A DNA stretch of 64,000 bases from an uncultured Acidobacteriota bacterium (GCA_903847975.1 CAINFC010000042.1:1-64000); one strand, 5' to 3'; counted from the first letter of the stretch, positions 35,149-44,650 are shown. Made by a program: numbers and translations. Notes: generated by a model not told the origin, from the letters alone.

Positions 35149-36147
35149 CTAAGGTTTGATGTACTTCTGGTAGGCGGCTTCCACCGTTTTCCCGTCCAGC
35201 TCCCCTTCAAAAAACAGCACGCGGTAGCGGAAGACGGCCTTGGCGCCGGGCTTGAGAACCAGCCCGAATGGCTTGGGATCCGCCTCCTTGTGCGCTTTCT
35301 GGAAATCGAGCTGCCCGAGAGGATTCACGCTGAAACAACCGTAGCCCCGGGCGTGCCAGTACGTAGGGCTGTTGACGCCGGAGGGATGACTGAAAATGAC
35401 GATTCCCAGTTTCCTGCCATCCTTTTCGCCCTGCAGCCGCACCCAGTTGGCCCGCTTTCCCCAGACACCCTTCTCCAGCTCCTGGCCATTGGAATTCAGA
35501 TAGCGGCCGGTGGCCTTTTCCGTCAGGAACTGGGCAATGCGCACGGCAAACATTCCTTCTTTGGTGTCGCCGAAAGCCACTTCTTTATCCAGCGCTTTCA
35601 GGGAAATATCAAAATCGATGGCATACTGTCCGGGGCTCAGGACCAGAAAATCCATCTGGCGCTCTTCATCGAGGAGGGCTGCCTTGTCGGGGCCAACCCA
35701 TTTGGAAAGGGTTTTGAGAGTTGCCTTTTTCTTTCCGCTCTTCATTGCCAGAACCTTCTGGTGCTGAATGGCGGGAAGCTCCGCCTTGCTGTTCCCCCAA
35801 AACAGGTTGTTTTTTGCCCCCACCTCGTCGACGGTAAAAAAGAGTCCCTGGTGGTGCGGATGATCGGTATCTTCTCCAGCTACTTTTTCGAAGGGGTAGG
35901 AACGCGTCATGGGCACTCCGGACGGGCTGAGGATCGGCCAGAGGACCGGTTTGGTCTGCAGGATGCCCGGCGCCGCCAGTGGCTTGGCCGGATCCGGCGT
36001 ATGCCGGTAGGTGGTCCAGGCTTTTCCGTCCACCAGCACGTCGATCGCATTTCTGCCCTGTTTCAGCTCCACCTTCTGGGCCATTCCGTGCATCCATGGC
36101 AGCAAAAGGAAAAAGCCGACGATCCAGAACCTGTTTTTAGAAAACAT
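35149..36147 (-). CDS. Exported DUF6807 (PmoA-like) protein
   Basis: This 332-residue protein has a signal peptide (FWIVGFFLLLPWMHGMAQ) and the DUF6807 fold, with YRHTPDPAKPL, the HPHHQGL motif (DTDHPHHQGLFF) and NSPTYWHARGYGCFSVNPLG. The start was moved to the ATG at 36147 because AAGGAGGTC stands seven bases ahead; the upstream ATG at 36165 lies inside that site. The label PmoA in databases is historical and does not mean methane oxidation. Members often occur with sugar oxidoreductases, and no reaction is established. It directly follows the ADP-ribosylglycohydrolase-like gene, so the two are probably co-transcribed. Confidence 0.82.
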   Translation of the reverse strand: MFSKNRFWIVGFFLLLPWMHGMAQKVELKQGRNAIDVLVDGKAWTTYRHTPDPAKPLAAPGILQTKPVLWPILSPSGVPMTRSYPFEKVAGEDTDHPHHQGLFFTVDEVGAKNNLFWGNSKAELPAIQHQKVLAMKSGKKKATLKTLSKWVGPDKAALLDEERQMDFLVLSPGQYAIDFDISLKALDKEVAFGDTKEGMFAVRIAQFLTEKATGRYLNSNGQELEKGVWGKRANWVRLQGEKDGRKLGIVIFSHPSGVNSPTYWHARGYGCFSVNPLGQLDFQKAHKEADPKPFGLVLKPGAKAVFRYRVLFFEGELDGKTVEAAYQKYIKP

Positions 36148-36171
36148 CGGAAAGACCTCCTTCATGATTTT

Positions 36172-37743
36172 TTAGCGAAATACCACCAGGCGATCAATGG
36201 CAACGTCGGTCTTCCGGCCTGAGCCATAGGATTCTCCCCGGACGAGTATTTTCAGTTGATGAGATTGATTTTTAAGACCGAACACATGCCAGATGGCTTC
36301 TTCCCCTTTGGAGCGCCCCTCATCGGAGCAGACATCCACCGTCCTGTGCAGCTTCCCGTCCAGGAATATGTCTGCCTGGCCCCCTTCCGGCAGAAAGGGA
36401 CCTACTACGATCGCTCCGGTTCCTTCGAATCCGATCAGAGCCGCCGCATTTTTGTCGGAAGCCATCCGGGAAGATTCTTTCCGCGAAGGATCCAGGGGGC
36501 CCCAGTTGCCGACCCATTTCCACCGGGAATCCGAGAAGGGAACCGATTCCGCCGGCGAACCGTAGTCGTCCCACACTTCCAGGGCCGGGGCTTTCGGTTT
36601 TTGCACCGGGATCAGCAAATCGGATCCGTCGATCCGGCCTCCGTACTTCCGGACCATGTCCACCGCCCGCTCGAGATTGTAGGAGACAATGGTGCGGAAG
36701 CTGAAACGAGTGTAATTAAAGACCCGGTCGGCAATATCCGCTATGCCGCTTTTCCACTCTTCCGGAATGGCATGATATCCGATCATCACTCCCAGAATTC
36801 CGGCGGCGGTGGAGGCATTGCAATCCGAATCCTGGCCGGCCCGTGTGGCGATTTCCAGCGTGCGCGCGAAATCGCCCTGTCCGTAGAGCAGGCCCAGCAC
36901 GATATAGGCCCCGTTCAGCTTGGCGTCGATATTGAAGGAATCCAGGGCCCCCGCCGGGCAGGGTTCTCTCTGGTCCCACTTCTTGCCGATCAGGTCCCAG
37001 ACTTTTTTCCAGTCGTCGGGATATTGCTTGGACCAAACCAGGACGTCCAGGATGAGCTGCGCGTAAGGACTCCCGCCGGGAATGCAGGCCAGCCCGTTTT
37101 GCACCACCCGAAGCCGGTCGGTTTCCACAAAGGCGGCGCTGTACATTCCGGCGACAAACATGCCCCCGTAGAGCCCGTCCCCGTAATTCATGACCCGGCC
37201 GGCCCGCGAGGCAATGCGGTTCGACCCGCGATAGAGGCCGGGGGCCATCAGGCCGATAAAATCGGCTTCAATCTGAAAATCGATGTCGTTGGCATGGGCG
37301 TTGTAAAGGGGCATCCCGGAAAGGCCCGCGGGAACTCCGCGGCGCAGGGCCCGCCGGGCAGCCAGATTGGCGTGCCACAGCCCGTATTCCGCATTCCGGA
37401 AAAGCCGTCCGAAGTCGGCGGTGGTGGCATTCAGCCCGTTGGTATCCAGCACCTCCGCCAAGGTCATATTGACATAGAGGTCGTCCTGATTGAGTGAATT
37501 CGAAACCCGTTCCGGCTTCCAGGGCGGCAGATCTTCTTCCATGATCCGCCCCTGGGCGCGGAACTCGGTCGGTGCGGCAAAGCTGACACCGATCATCTTG
37601 CCCGCCCAGCCACCGGCAATTTTGTCTTCCAGCTCCTCTTGCGAAATCCGATGCAGACGCTTTCCGGAAGCCCAGCAGGGAGAGAATCCGGACCAGGCGG
37701 CCAGCACCAGGATCAGTGCCTTGATGGTTAAACGATATCGCAT
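36172..37743 (-). CDS. Exported ADP-ribosylglycohydrolase-family protein
   Basis: This 523-residue protein has a Sec signal (ALILVLAAWSGFSPCWA), then the all-helical ADP-ribosylglycohydrolase domain (about residues 35-390), then about 120 residues of beta-rich C-terminal domain. Metal-site motifs are visible in LNQDDLYVNM and in GQDSDCNASTAAG, the latter being the family's Mg-binding signature. Classic members remove ADP-ribose from proteins in the cytoplasm. A Sec-exported member cannot easily do that, so another glycosyl substrate is more likely. The ATG at 37743 is the first of a two-gene unit with the DUF6807 gene. Confidence 0.8.
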   Translation of the reverse strand: MRYRLTIKALILVLAAWSGFSPCWASGKRLHRISQEELEDKIAGGWAGKMIGVSFAAPTEFRAQGRIMEEDLPPWKPERVSNSLNQDDLYVNMTLAEVLDTNGLNATTADFGRLFRNAEYGLWHANLAARRALRRGVPAGLSGMPLYNAHANDIDFQIEADFIGLMAPGLYRGSNRIASRAGRVMNYGDGLYGGMFVAGMYSAAFVETDRLRVVQNGLACIPGGSPYAQLILDVLVWSKQYPDDWKKVWDLIGKKWDQREPCPAGALDSFNIDAKLNGAYIVLGLLYGQGDFARTLEIATRAGQDSDCNASTAAGILGVMIGYHAIPEEWKSGIADIADRVFNYTRFSFRTIVSYNLERAVDMVRKYGGRIDGSDLLIPVQKPKAPALEVWDDYGSPAESVPFSDSRWKWVGNWGPLDPSRKESSRMASDKNAAALIGFEGTGAIVVGPFLPEGGQADIFLDGKLHRTVDVCSDEGRSKGEEAIWHVFGLKNQSHQLKILVRGESYGSGRKTDVAIDRLVVFR

Positions 37744-37822
37744 ACTTGCCTTCCTTTTCCTTCCCTTTTCGAGTAAGGGATTATTCCACAAATTTCGGTG
37801 TAAAAGGAAGGACGGGAAGAAA

Positions 37823-37872
37823 GGCCGAAGGGCCGGCGCCGGCCGTCGAAACGTCCGGCTTCGGCCCTTTTT
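37823..37872. terminator. Hairpin terminator between gspD and the ADP-ribosylglycohydrolase gene
   Basis: GGCCGAAG (37823-37830) pairs with CTTCGGCC (37859-37866) around a GC-rich loop that can fold further. It is followed by T5 on the plus strand and by TTTCTT on the minus strand, so it could end the type II secretion operon transcript. Confidence 0.6.
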
Positions 37873-37901
37873 CGCAGACGGGAGATCGCTCCGGGCGGCT
37901 A

Positions 37902-40484
37902 TCAGGGACCGGTTTTTGGGGCCGGAGGCAGCGTGGTGGTGGTGGTGGTGGTCGGCGGCGGGGCGGCGGGCAGCGTCGTAAGGGTGGTCGCCGGAGCCGC
38001 AGGCTGCGTGGGGCCGGGCACCGCTTGGGCCGCCTCCTTCTGCTCCGCGGCATTTGCCTTTCGGGCTTCCTCCGCCTTCTGCTTCTCGGCCTTTTCCTGC
38101 GCTTTCTTTTCCTGCTCGGCCTCTTCCTTTTCCTTCTTTTCCTGGTCTTTCAGGCGCTGCTCTTCCGCCTCCTGGCTGCTTTCCGCAAAGGTGCGCTGCA
38201 TCTTGCGGACCATCTTGCGCAAATCCTCGTAGCGCCCTTCAAATTCCAGAGTGGCATCCTGGTGGGCCACCGGATCCTTGATCACCTTGGCCTCAATCAG
38301 CACCACAATCTCGGTGCGCACGTTGCTGCGGGTCGACGTGCCGAAAAGAAAACCGAGAATCGGAATATTCCCCAGAAAAGGAATGGCGGACCGCGAGGTG
38401 GACAGGCTGTCGCGCATTACGCCGGCAATGACTACCCCCTGGCCGTCCTTCACGATCAGCGTAGTCTGCACCGAACTTTTGGTGATCTTGGGGGTCAGGG
38501 CCTGCCCGCCGGAAACCTGGCTGACCTCCTGGGCGATTTCCATGGTCACCATCCCGGAGGCCGTAATCCGCGGGCTGACGGCCAGAATAACGCCGGTCGG
38601 CCGGTACTGGATCTGGTTGAAATAGGAATTGGTATTGACGATGTTCAGGGCGTTGCTGTAGGTCGAGGTCGAAATGGGCACTTCGTCGCCGACCTCGATC
38701 TTGGCCTGCTGCCCGTCCAGGGCCAGGACGGAAGGGGCTTCCAGCACTTTGAGGGTGGTTTTGGTCTGCAGGGCCACCAGGCTGGCCGCCAGCTGCTTGG
38801 CATTCATCACCTGAAATACCGTGGTGCCGGCCAGCTGGCCGGCCGTGGCCGCGCCAATGGAGAAATCCGTCGTCCGCCGGGTGCGCAGGTTCTGGGTGGT
38901 GGTATTCTCCCCTGTGCCGCTGCTGGCGGTAACCCCGCCCAGATTTTCGAAATACCACTGCACGCCCATGGAAAGATCGTTGTTCAGCCCGACCATGAAA
39001 ACCTTGGCTTCGATCAGAACCTGGCGCGGCAGAACATCCAGGATCTTGATGGTTTTCAGGAGATACTCGTAATCGGGCTGGGTGGCGGAAATCACCAGCG
39101 AGTTGTTCAGATCGTCGACCACGATGCGCATGCTGCCGCTCCCTCCGCTGATCATCCCCGAATCGATGTTCAGGGAGCCGGAAAGCTGCGGGCCCAGCTG
39201 CTGGGACTGCAGCTGGATGTTGGAACCCAATCCGCCACCCATGCCACCCATGCCGCCCATGCCCATGCTGCCGCTCATGCCGCCCATGCCCATGCTACCG
39301 CTCATCGAGCTGCGCTGCTGCATGGAGTTGCTCAGCGTGGATTGCCGCCCGCTGCCCTGGCGGGATTGGCTGCTGGTCCCCCCGCTGCCCCCTTCGGAAT
39401 AGAGCTGCGAGAGGATGCCGGCGATGTTGCCGGCGGTGGAGTTCTGCACCGGGTATACGAAAATCTGCTGGCTCCGGCCCTGCGGGCTGTCCAGCCGGTC
39501 TATCCAGCTCTGCACCTTTTCCAGAACCCGCGAGGAATTGGCCACCACGAAAATGCTGTTGAGCCGCTCCACCGGGATGATATTGACGCCGGTATTCAGA
39601 TCCTTGGCGCCGCTGGCGACCACCTTCGCCAGGTCCTCGGCCACCTCCTTCACTCCGTAATACTTGATCTTGATCAGGTCGACAAAAGTGCGGTCGAACA
39701 CCCGTCCGTCGATGGCGCTGACGATCTGGCGGATCCGACGGACGTTATCCTTGAAATCGGTGATGATCAGCAAATTGGCCTTGACGTAGGTCACCATGGT
39801 GCCGCCGTTGGAAATGAACGGAGCGATCACCTGCTGCATCTCGCCGATGGGAACGAACTCCACTGGGATGATATGCGTGGAAAGTTCGCGGTCGGAAAAC
39901 AGCTCGGCATCCCGGGGGCTGACCAGGGGCGGGATCGGCACATTGGCCGGGACCGGCGGCTGGGAAGGAACCGGAGGGGCGGACGTGCCCGGAGCCGGCG
40001 CGCTTTCGCTCTTGCCCGGTGTCGGGACGGACGGCTTGCTCTCCTTGACCGGCACCGGCTTGACGTATTCGCTGTAATCGAAAACCCCCAGGGGGATTTT
40101 TATCCCGCTGCTGATCGGCAGGATCTGGTAAATCGACCCCTGTTTGACGATGGCCGCGTTGTTCATTTTCAGGATGGTTTCGAATACGGCAAAAAGATCC
40201 CGTTTCAGAATCGGCTTTTCGGTACGCATGTTCACCTTGCCGGCCACCTGGGGATCCACCATGAAATTGATGCCCAAAGTGTTCCCGACAAAGGTGATGA
40301 TTTCGGTAAGATCCGCATTCTCAAAGTTCAGGGTGACCGGAGTTTCCCCGTCCGACTGCGCTTCCAGCCATGAAATCCGGCTCCCCGAGGCCAGCAGAAA
40401 GAAGGCCAGGCCGAAAACCAGAGCGCCTCGCCGGCACCGGGACCCACGGATTTTCATAAAAAGACTCATTTTCCTAAGCATCAT
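37902..40484 (-). CDS. gspD: Type II secretion outer-membrane secretin
   Basis: This 860-residue protein forms the outer-membrane channel. It has a signal region (ALVFGLAFFLLASG), N-domains beginning VTLNFENADLTEIITFVG, and repeated N1/N2 modules. A Gly/Met/Ser-rich insertion sits near residues 390-425. The secretin core follows (VLEAPSVLALDGQQAKIEVGDEVP, then VSPRITASGMVTMEIAQEVS, then RSAIPFLGNIPILGFLFG). The C-terminal ~130 residues are a Lys/Glu/Ala coiled coil and a Pro/Thr-rich tail with a (GTG)n-type tract. The start is at the ATG pair at 40484. It is the last gene of the secretion operon; in classic systems gspD is near the front. Confidence 0.92.
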   Translation of the reverse strand: MMLRKMSLFMKIRGSRCRRGALVFGLAFFLLASGSRISWLEAQSDGETPVTLNFENADLTEIITFVGNTLGINFMVDPQVAGKVNMRTEKPILKRDLFAVFETILKMNNAAIVKQGSIYQILPISSGIKIPLGVFDYSEYVKPVPVKESKPSVPTPGKSESAPAPGTSAPPVPSQPPVPANVPIPPLVSPRDAELFSDRELSTHIIPVEFVPIGEMQQVIAPFISNGGTMVTYVKANLLIITDFKDNVRRIRQIVSAIDGRVFDRTFVDLIKIKYYGVKEVAEDLAKVVASGAKDLNTGVNIIPVERLNSIFVVANSSRVLEKVQSWIDRLDSPQGRSQQIFVYPVQNSTAGNIAGILSQLYSEGGSGGTSSQSRQGSGRQSTLSNSMQQRSSMSGSMGMGGMSGSMGMGGMGGMGGGLGSNIQLQSQQLGPQLSGSLNIDSGMISGGSGSMRIVVDDLNNSLVISATQPDYEYLLKTIKILDVLPRQVLIEAKVFMVGLNNDLSMGVQWYFENLGGVTASSGTGENTTTQNLRTRRTTDFSIGAATAGQLAGTTVFQVMNAKQLAASLVALQTKTTLKVLEAPSVLALDGQQAKIEVGDEVPISTSTYSNALNIVNTNSYFNQIQYRPTGVILAVSPRITASGMVTMEIAQEVSQVSGGQALTPKITKSSVQTTLIVKDGQGVVIAGVMRDSLSTSRSAIPFLGNIPILGFLFGTSTRSNVRTEIVVLIEAKVIKDPVAHQDATLEFEGRYEDLRKMVRKMQRTFAESSQEAEEQRLKDQEKKEKEEAEQEKKAQEKAEKQKAEEARKANAAEQKEAAQAVPGPTQPAAPATTLTTLPAAPPPTTTTTTTLPPAPKTGP

Positions 40485-40566
40485 TTCCCCTATCTTACAG
40501 GACCGATTCATAAATAATGTCTTCACTGGCTTTCCTAAACTCCGGGCGGAAACCGCAAATCCTTCC

Positions 40567-41418
40567 CTATTGCGGATCCGGGGGGCGAACCACGTCGCCA
40601 AAGGGGGTACGGATCACCCTCCGCCCCTGGTCGTCGATAAATTCGTTGCGCTGCATAGGCCGGCTGGTCCTCGCACCTCCGGCCTGGGAGCCGGCCCGGC
40701 CTTCCCCGCCGGCGGTTTGGCCCGGCACCGGGATGGATCGCGCCGCGGCCGGAGCGTTGGCGGCACCGGGAGCGGCGGCAGGCGTGGACGGCGCAACCAG
40801 CGCGGGCGCTCCGGACGGGGCACCGGCTCCCGCACCCACTTGAATGATCTGGCTGGCGCTGACCGGCGTAGCCCTGTCCGGTACCTGGCGCCCCTGCCGG
40901 TTGGCAGGATCAAAGAGGCTGATCACCTGGCTGGTCACCTGACCGGCCGAAGAGGTGTAGGCGAACTCAACCCGGTCGGCGGTAATCTGGTTCACTTTGT
41001 AGCCCTCATAAAGGTCCCCGATGCGCAAAGTGTCAACGGCCCTTTTCCCCGGCTGAACCTGCTGGCGCCGGACCAGGGCCCTCATCTGGTCGCCCACTTT
41101 GGCAACCCCGACCAGAATCGGCTTGGGATTCATCGGGGGTACGGCCTCAACAGCCTGATTGTCCTCCTGGCTTTTCAGGTTGCGGCTTTCCAGGAAAAGG
41201 TTCTTGGAGGAGACCGGCTCGTAGGCGGCTGCCGAAAGGGTCACCGGAGCATATCCTCCCATAGAAACCGGCCGCTTGTCTTCTCGCTCCGCCACGACCG
41301 GGATGGAAGCGGAAGAATGCTCCATACGGAATTTCTGGAAATCCCTCCTGACCTGCCGCCCCAGGCTGATGCAGAGGACCAGCAGCAAAGCATCCAGCAC
41401 CAGTACTCTTCGGTTCAT
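40567..41418 (-). CDS. GspC/PilP-like inner-membrane linker protein
   Basis: This 283-residue protein has one N-terminal membrane segment (LVLDALLLVLCISLG). A central domain (KPILVGVAKVGDQMRALVRR to LRIGDLYEGYKVNQITADRVEF) resembles the homology region of GspC/PilP, which binds the secretin N-domains. A long Ala/Pro/Gly-rich tail follows. There is no PDZ domain. It sits directly between gspM and gspD, the place that pilP has in pilMNOPQ operons. The role as a bridge to the secretin is inferred from that position and from the central domain. Confidence 0.7.
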   Translation of the reverse strand: MNRRVLVLDALLLVLCISLGRQVRRDFQKFRMEHSSASIPVVAEREDKRPVSMGGYAPVTLSAAAYEPVSSKNLFLESRNLKSQEDNQAVEAVPPMNPKPILVGVAKVGDQMRALVRRQQVQPGKRAVDTLRIGDLYEGYKVNQITADRVEFAYTSSAGQVTSQVISLFDPANRQGRQVPDRATPVSASQIIQVGAGAGAPSGAPALVAPSTPAAAPGAANAPAAARSIPVPGQTAGGEGRAGSQAGGARTSRPMQRNEFIDDQGRRVIRTPFGDVVRPPDPQ

Positions 41419-41478
41419 GTCTGTTCTTTCCGTCGATCAATCATGGAATCCGCCCTGCCGCCCGCCGCCTTCCCGTCC

Positions 41479-42087
41479 TCACGGATAGGAAGAAACAGCC
41501 GGCCGGGAGGCCGCTTTATCTTTTTCTTTCACTTCCGGGCTTTTAATATACGAGGAGACCAGCACCGAAGGGTAAAGCAGGAAGTTGTTCTTGATGTTGG
41601 TGCTGCGCAGGTTCAGCTCGGAAATAAACAGGTATTTGGGGTAGTTCCGGATGGCCACCAGGAAGTTGACCAGCTGGTCCGGAGCGCACTGCGAATCGAT
41701 CTTGGCCGAAATACGCTGGTATTCCTCCTTGTAGCGTTTCGGCTGGTTGAATTCCTTTCTCTGGACGGCAAAGCCGGCATCGGTGGCTATTTTATTGATG
41801 ATATCCTGCAGGCTGGAAGACACCATGGTATTTTCGGCCACATCCAGAAACAGCGGATCGAAGGAGGCAATCCGCTTCTTGTTCTCATCCAGCCGGGCCA
41901 GATATTTCTCCTTGGAAGCCACCCTGGCCCGATAGCGCGCCAGAAGCTGGCTCTTGGTCTCCATCTCCGTGGAGATTTTCTTGAAGCCTTCCATCAGCGG
42001 CAGCACTCCATACATGATCAGGAGTACCAGAGCGCAAATCACTCCGCCGAAAATCACTACATTGCGGTCCCGTTGCGTCAGTTGCAT
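41479..42087 (-). CDS. gspM: GspM/PilO-like assembly-platform protein
   Basis: This 202-residue protein has a short cytoplasmic start, one membrane segment (VVIFGGVICALVLLIMYGVLPL), a coiled coil (FKKISTEMETKSQLLARYRARV) and a ferredoxin-like periplasmic domain, the PilO/GspM layout. The start overlaps the end of the gspL gene by 10 bases, so the two are translationally coupled. In the complex it would pair with GspL in the inner membrane. Confidence 0.78.
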   Translation of the reverse strand: MQLTQRDRNVVIFGGVICALVLLIMYGVLPLMEGFKKISTEMETKSQLLARYRARVASKEKYLARLDENKKRIASFDPLFLDVAENTMVSSSLQDIINKIATDAGFAVQRKEFNQPKRYKEEYQRISAKIDSQCAPDQLVNFLVAIRNYPKYLFISELNLRSTNIKNNFLLYPSVLVSSYIKSPEVKEKDKAASRPAVSSYP

Positions 42088-43496
42088 CCTTTGCCCTCCA
42101 GCCGCGCCTTGATAAAAAAGCGCTCCTTATTGCTGATCGGATCCCGGGTAATCGGTGCCTGGTGCTCCGGAGACTTCAGGTAATTGGACTTGGAGAGCAG
42201 CGGCATCAACTGGGAAGCAGACTGGGTGAATCCCTGGATCAGCACTTCCCCTTCCCGGGTGTTCAGGAAGTTTAGATAGATATCGTCCGGAAACATGTTG
42301 GTCATTTCCAGCATCGCCTCCAGGAGATGGTCCTTGGCACAGAACATCGTTTCCAGATCCTTGATTTTTTCCTCCAGCTGCTGGTTCTGCTTCCGGAGGG
42401 CTTCGACCTCATCCACCTGAGGCCGCAGAGCGGCAATTTCCCGGTCCAGTTCCTGGACGTAAATGTATTCCTGCACCCACTGGCGTCCAAAGTAACCAAT
42501 TCCGAGCACCAGAAGGGCGGCCAGAAGAACATAGGTCGGCACCATGGCATACGGATTCTTCCGGGGCCGCAGTTCTTCCGGCAGAAGGTTCAGGGAAGGC
42601 ATCGATTTCCCCTGGAAGGCATCCAGAGCCAGACCCAGCGGAACCGCCATTTCCGGAAGCTCCGCGGCCATGGAGATCGGGGTGCGATAGCGGATCTGGG
42701 TGGTCAGAAGTCCGACATCCGGAAGATCGGCGGCCAGACCCCGTCGGAACTCTTCGGCGGCAGACCCGGAAAAAAGCACCCCTTCCACGGATTCGGCCAT
42801 CTGCCGCGCTGCGGAGAGCCCGTGCTCCATGGTGTCCAGGACATCGCTGGCTGGAAAAACGCGGTTTTCCGGCAGAGGAACCACCCCGGAATATACCGGC
42901 TGTTTCTTGTGCAGGCCGATCACCTCCACCGTCTTTTCCCCAAAGTCATAAAGGAAATAAGGGGTATCCTTCAGCCGGTCGCGTCCCTGGGACCACAGCT
43001 TCCAGAGAGCAAACGTGGAGACCTGGACGCTGCGGAAAGGGATCTGCAGCTCCTTGAAACAAAGCAGGTAATCATCGAGCACCGACTTGCGGACCAGGGC
43101 CAGCATCACGGATATCTTGGCGTTGCCGGCCTCTACGCTCTCCCCCACGATGCTGAAATCATAATAGAATCCGTTTTCCTCGGAGGGCTCGTAGTTTTCC
43201 ACCTGGAATTTCATGACCTGCCCGAGATTGGATTTGACTTCCATCGGAAAGGTGAGCAGCCGAACCAGAACCTGTTCCCGCGGAAGACCCAGAATGACAT
43301 GCTCCCGATGAACCTTTTTTTCCTTGAAAAAAGCGCTCACCTGGCGCTTGAGTTCCAGGATGGGCAGGTGGCGGAAGTCGGCGATCCGCTTGATGCCGGT
43401 TACTGAAATGCTCTGTACGCCTTTGCGCAAGCAGGCCAGGAGCAGGTGATCCCCGCGGATCTCTATTCCTGCTGCGGATGTCCAAGTGGTAATCAT
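42078..43496 (-). CDS. gspL: GspL-like protein (PilM- and PilN-like parts in one chain)
   Basis: This 472-residue protein has an N-terminal actin-like domain of PilM type (VHREHVILGLPREQVLVRLL, then MKFQVENYEPSEENGFYYDFS). A PilN-type segment follows, with SLNLLPEELRPRKN, one membrane helix (VLLAALLVLGIGYFG), a heptad coiled coil and a small periplasmic domain. This is the composition of GspL, which recruits the ATPase GspE. A 101-base gap separates it from gspK, wider than elsewhere in the run. Confidence 0.82.
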   Translation of the reverse strand: MITTWTSAAGIEIRGDHLLLACLRKGVQSISVTGIKRIADFRHLPILELKRQVSAFFKEKKVHREHVILGLPREQVLVRLLTFPMEVKSNLGQVMKFQVENYEPSEENGFYYDFSIVGESVEAGNAKISVMLALVRKSVLDDYLLCFKELQIPFRSVQVSTFALWKLWSQGRDRLKDTPYFLYDFGEKTVEVIGLHKKQPVYSGVVPLPENRVFPASDVLDTMEHGLSAARQMAESVEGVLFSGSAAEEFRRGLAADLPDVGLLTTQIRYRTPISMAAELPEMAVPLGLALDAFQGKSMPSLNLLPEELRPRKNPYAMVPTYVLLAALLVLGIGYFGRQWVQEYIYVQELDREIAALRPQVDEVEALRKQNQQLEEKIKDLETMFCAKDHLLEAMLEMTNMFPDDIYLNFLNTREGEVLIQGFTQSASQLMPLLSKSNYLKSPEHQAPITRDPISNKERFFIKARLEGKGCN

Positions 43497-43597
43497 AAAA
43501 AAGCCTAATTAAATTCCGTTCTTTGTCTGTCTCTGAAGATGCGAATGCAAACGAAAAAGACGTCAAGAATACCGCAAGATGGTCAAATTCTCCTAAA

Positions 43598-44650
43598 CTA
43601 CCGTACCATTTCGTTCCAGTATATGGTCCGGTACCCCACCGACTCCTGCGGATCAATGACAATAATGGACCGCAAAGTGTTTTTAATGCGGCTCCCGGGA
43701 ATCTCCGCCGTGGATTCCAGGCTGAAGCAGTTGGATTTCCGACCGACGCTCAGCCATTCCGCGGCGCGGCCCAGGGCCGCCGCGCTGGTCTGGCTGACTT
43801 CCGCCATGTTCAGGAACGGCTTGACCAGCCGGCGCTCGTACAGCATCTGCGCAAATTGCGGTTCCATGTCGGGGATCGCCATCAGCACCGGCAGGGGAGC
43901 GGAATTCAGGTTGATCTGGATGGAAAAGGTGTATACCGTAAGGTAATTCACCAGGCCATACCGTTCCAGGATGCGGCCCTGTTCATCCTTCACCTTGATC
44001 CCGTAGAACAGCTCCGGCGTCATCCCCTGAACCAGAAGCAGCTCCTCCACGGTATCGAACGGCCCGTTCTTGGCGCGGTAGGGCGGATCGAGGCTCATGT
44101 AATACTCGTCCTCCGCGCCGTTCAGGCGGTGATTTTTGTCGGCATCCACCCAGTCGAGAATCGAGTCGATAATCATATCCGCCCGCTCTTTTTCCACGCC
44201 GATGGCCGCGAACAGGCGATGGTAGACTTCCTCCGTGGTGAAGTTCAGGTTGATTTTGCCGTTCTCGTCCATGATACGGGTGGTCACCCTTCCCTGCGGG
44301 AAATCGCTGGTGACAAAGCCCAGATCCAGATCATCGGGCGGAAGGAGCGCCGTATCCGCGGTCGGGGCCACCGGAGCCGGAAGCGCCGTCCGGCGCAGCA
44401 GGCGGTACAGGCTTTCCGCCATACCGGTGCGGGCCAGGTAGTGGGCGGTCACTTTGTCCTTGTTATTGCGGGCGGCATTGAACTCGATGCGAATCGACTT
44501 GGTAAACGAAAGAGTCATCAGGGAAACGATTGCCAGAACCCAGAGGAGCACCACCAGGACCACACCCCGGGAGCCGGAACCGGCATTCCGGGCCGTCTGC
44601 GGACCGACCCGCGGACCAGGAAAGTATATCTTTACGAATCTGTCCGGCAT
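43598..44650 (-). CDS. gspK: Type II secretion minor pseudopilin
   Basis: This 350-residue pseudopilin begins its hydrophobic helix with SRG-VVLVVLLWVLAIVS, a prepilin peptidase site without the usual Glu at +5, as is normal for GspK at the tip of the pseudopilus. Helix-rich SAM-like GspK regions follow (RTGMAESLYRLLRR, ILDWVDADKNHRLNGAEDEYY, NLNSAPLPVLMAIPDM). The start at 44650 leaves a leader longer than average, about 25 residues. It is 12 bases downstream of gspJ. Confidence 0.88.
   Translation of the reverse strand: MPDRFVKIYFPGPRVGPQTARNAGSGSRGVVLVVLLWVLAIVSLMTLSFTKSIRIEFNAARNNKDKVTAHYLARTGMAESLYRLLRRTALPAPVAPTADTALLPPDDLDLGFVTSDFPQGRVTTRIMDENGKINLNFTTEEVYHRLFAAIGVEKERADMIIDSILDWVDADKNHRLNGAEDEYYMSLDPPYRAKNGPFDTVEELLLVQGMTPELFYGIKVKDEQGRILERYGLVNYLTVYTFSIQINLNSAPLPVLMAIPDMEPQFAQMLYERRLVKPFLNMAEVSQTSAAALGRAAEWLSVGRKSNCFSLESTAEIPGSRIKNTLRSIIVIDPQESVGYRTIYWNEMVR

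Noticed and set aside
37789-37822. Apparent third copy of the 79-bp repeat (AAGGAAGGACGGGAAGAAAGG)
   Set aside because: Only about 20 purine-rich bases match; the centre and the far end are absent.
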